Shown: piece by piece, positions 61,681-64,000 of the stretch
Layout of the letters: every line of letters starts with the position of its first letter
Numbering within the stretch: position 1 is the stretch's first letter
The notes under the pieces: model-generated
Told to the model about the DNA's origin: nothing
Seen by the model: the letters and a program-made list of their open reading frames with translations, nothing else
The model's database searches: none
Position numbers and translations under genes: made by a program
Origin: Taxillus chinensis
Lineage: Eukaryota > Streptophyta > Magnoliopsida > Santalales > Loranthaceae
Direction: 5' to 3'
NCBI GenBank assembly: GCA_023512835.1
Contig: CM042088.1
Span: 43,106,771-43,170,770, forward strand
Length of the DNA: 64,000 bases

Positions 61681-62171
61681 CTATGGTCTTGCTTGGGTAG
61701 GGACACCATGGGCAGGTGCGGGTTGCAATTGGGTCAGCACCGTAACCCGCTACCTTGAGGTAGATTCGCATGAGGACATTTATGGTTACATTGAGCAGGT
61801 GCTATATATAAGCAACTCGAAAGGTAACAATTTGATCTTACAATGTACGTACAAAATTACATAAAACATCATAATCCACATATGCAACTCCCCGACGTAG
61901 GTATTGTTGGATCTTACACGAGGCTCACATTCACAAACAGTTTGATCTTACAACATACACGCGCGCACACATTTACAGACAGAAGCAAGAAAGTGGAATT
62001 TGAAAGTAGGTGCACCAAGTCCATGGATCCGACTCGTTTGACTGGCCCTTAGGTCCCTTACCAGTAGTATTGTATTGTATTAGATAGGACTCGTGTCACA
62101 ACACTTACCGACTGGAAAGCTTGGGGGAACATTAGAACTCGTCTCGCTTGCCTGCTTCTGTTGGATACAGC
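61681..62171. other. Intergenic sequence and 3' UTR of the H+-PPase gene
   Basis: The stretch 61690-61810 is less AT-rich and open in one frame (GLAWVGTPWAGAGCNWVSTV), but it has no match I recognise. The part adjoining 62172 is probably the 3' UTR of the minus-strand pyrophosphatase gene. Confidence 0.4.
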
Positions 62172-63990
62172 TCACAACAATTTGAAGAGTAGGCCTCCAT
62201 GGGCAGCAAAAAATGGGGCAAACACCAATGACTCAACTGCCATAAGCTTGATGAGGATATTGAGAGAAGGTCCGGAGGTGTCCTTGAGGGGGTCTCCAAT
62301 TGTGTCACCAATGACGGCGGCTTTGTGACAGTCAGATCCCTTAGGCCCCAGGGTCCGAGCGTGCTCAGAAGCCCCAGCCTGCAAGAACCACATCCAAAGG
62401 GAGAATTGTGTGCTTTGAAGATGGAATGTGTACACCAGTACTACTTGGGAAAATTTTTCTACCTTCTGCTGATGAACTCAAAACACCACATCAATGGTTG
62501 CAGGAGGATGAGTTTTTACCTCTATGTATTTCTTCGCATTATCCCATGCCCCGCCTGTGTTTGAAGCTGAGATAGCAACCTAGAAGGAAGAAGAGGATTG
62601 CACTCAATTAAGTCCCATTCCTTAGATTTTCACTATTCCCACCCTTTTAATCACTTCTCTGAGTCCCAAACCCAAAAAAATGAAAACGCAAAAAATGATG
62701 CCTACACCTCAGAAAACTAGAAAGAATGAACTCCCAACTTGGGTGGTGGTTCAAACTGGAAACGAAAGGAAGCATATACCTGTACCCCAGAAACAAGTGA
62801 GCCGGCAAGAATCCCAGCTAGAGTTTCCACTCCAAATAATGTTCCAGCAACAAGTGGTGTGAGCATTACTAGAGCACCGGGTGGGATCATCTCCCTTAAC
62901 GAAGCATCCGTAGAAATTTTCACACAGTTCGCATAATCCGGTTTGGTGATTCCTTCCATAAGACCCGGAATTGTATTGAACTGATGACGAACCTCTTCAA
63001 CCATTTTCAAGGCCGCACTTCCTACGCTCTTCATTGTCATTGCAGAAAACCAGTATGGCAGCATGGCCCCAACAATCAAACCAATAAACACTTTTGGTGT
63101 CAACACATCAACAGTTGTGATGCCCGCTCTGCTTACATAGGCTCCAAATAAAGCAAGAGAAACTAGGGCTGCTGATCCAATTGCAAAACCCTGTAGCAGA
63201 GGCACACATCAAAGTTGAGATAGATTCATCAACTAATGACAAATGTATCGTCTGACATTGTCATGTATAATTCACAACCACAGGTTCACGCTGAGGCAGG
63301 GGCATGGTTCATGGCTAGAGAACAAGAGTATACCACTTTTCAACATCGTTGTCACAAGGCATGATGTCTAGTTGAAGAAACATTACTCAAACGCATCAAC
63401 CCTTAACCAAAAAATATTTGTTACAACTAATTGATTAAGGGAACAAGGAAAACAGTATAAAAAAGCCCAACCTTGCCAATTGCAGCAGTGGTATTTCCAG
63501 CAGCATCTAAAGCATCTGTTCTTTCACGAATCTTGTGATTCATTCCAGCCATTTCTGCAATGCCACCAGCATTGTCACTTATTGGCCCATAGGCATCAAT
63601 CGCAAGCCCAGTTGAAATAGTGCTGAGCATTCCCAAAGCAGCCATCGCAATTCCGTACATAGCAGCCAAGCTGAAGCTCACAAAAATAGAAATTGCAATG
63701 GCAAAGATGGGAATGATAACAGACTTGTACCCCAGAGCCAACCCAAATATCACATTTGTTGCAGCACCAGTCCTGCAAGAATCTGCAACGTCCTGCACTG
63801 GACTGCAAAATTTTGCACAAGACAAGAAGCCCCATCACTCTTTCAGGTATTATGGCACAGTTGTGCTGTGAATCTTTTATGATAACCCAAAAATAAAACT
63901 TACCTATAAGCATTGCTAGTGAAATACTCAGTGATGTATCCAATCACTAGTCCTGCCCACAAGCCAATTGCGACACAGAAGAAAAGTTTC
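62172..63990 (-). CDS. AVP1: Vacuolar H+-translocating pyrophosphatase (type I), 3' part
   Basis: Partial gene on the minus strand; the 5' exons lie beyond the right edge. Exons seen: 63990-63904, 63802-63472, 63190-62780, 62579-62520 and 62378-62172, giving about 365 C-terminal codons of a protein usually about 765 aa long. Conserved blocks include [77 protein letters not shown], and the C-terminal motif [20 protein letters not shown]. Several hydrophobic transmembrane helices lie between them. The enzyme hydrolyses cytosolic pyrophosphate and pumps protons into the vacuole, acidifying it alongside the V-ATPase. Splice joins agree in phase. The C-terminus (GGLLFKLL) differs slightly from the GGLLFKIF-type end of other plant copies. 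Confidence 0.95.
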
Positions 63991-64000
63991 CTGCAGGCAA

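Noticed and set aside
1..64000. CRISPR arrays, prokaryotic operons, phage or defence islands
   Set aside because: The window is plant nuclear DNA with spliced genes; no regular spaced repeats with unique spacers or bacterial gene clusters exist here.

Overview
The window is nuclear DNA of a flowering plant, most likely a eudicot and possibly a woody one. It is AT-rich. Its genes carry many GT-AG introns of 0.1-3 kb, its families are plant-specific (CBP60, DUF1645, plant J-proteins, type I H+-PPase), and its gaps hold SINE, MITE and Ty3/gypsy remnants. The species cannot be named from sequence alone. No bacterial-type operon, CRISPR array or defence system is present.

Layout. 1-3.2 kb: a MITE, then a short DnaJ co-chaperone gene (minus) with a G-box and an HSE-like site upstream. 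4.2-7.6 kb: a calmodulin-binding protein 60 (CBP60) gene (minus) with a tandem array upstream. 8-15 kb: a gene-poor AT-rich gap with a hAT-like MITE. 15.3-17.2 kb: a two-exon gene ending in a ribosomal bL33 domain. 21-28.1 kb: a Mut-7-like DEDDy 3'-5' exonuclease gene (plus) with a SINE in an intron. 28-34.5 kb: a gap with a SINE bounded by perfect 15-bp target duplications. 34.5-35.6 kb: a DUF1645 gene broken by a frameshift at a GAA microsatellite. 36.5-38.5 kb: two related TIR-type elements. 38.7 kb: tRNA-Pro(CGG). 39-43.2 kb: a ZMAT2/Snu23-like spliceosomal zinc-finger gene (plus). 45.6-49.5 kb: SAR1 GTPase (minus), with a degenerate repeat array in its second intron. 54.2-55.5 kb: a universal stress protein (plus). 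56.5-60.1 kb: calreticulin (minus) with an ERSE-like site upstream. 61 kb: a Ty3/gypsy integrase tail and a fresh 135-bp tandem duplication. 62.2-64 kb: the 3' half of a vacuolar H+-pyrophosphatase gene (minus), running off the right edge.

Exons were joined by hand from splice sites and reading phase. For DnaJ, CBP60, the exonuclease, ZMAT2, SAR1, USP and calreticulin the joined exon lengths sum to whole codon numbers (147, 495, 603, 201, 193, 171 and 413 residues), which supports those models.

Functionally this is an ordinary mix of housekeeping and stress genes. SAR1 (ER export) and calreticulin (ER folding) both act in the early secretory pathway, but plant neighbours are not usually co-regulated. 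I found no convincing new multi-gene system. The most interesting items are the DUF1645 frameshift, the bL33 domain fused to a transit-peptide-like and lysine-rich leader, the alternative 3' end of the exonuclease, the three-residue last exon that supplies calreticulin's KDEL, and several clean transposon insertions.
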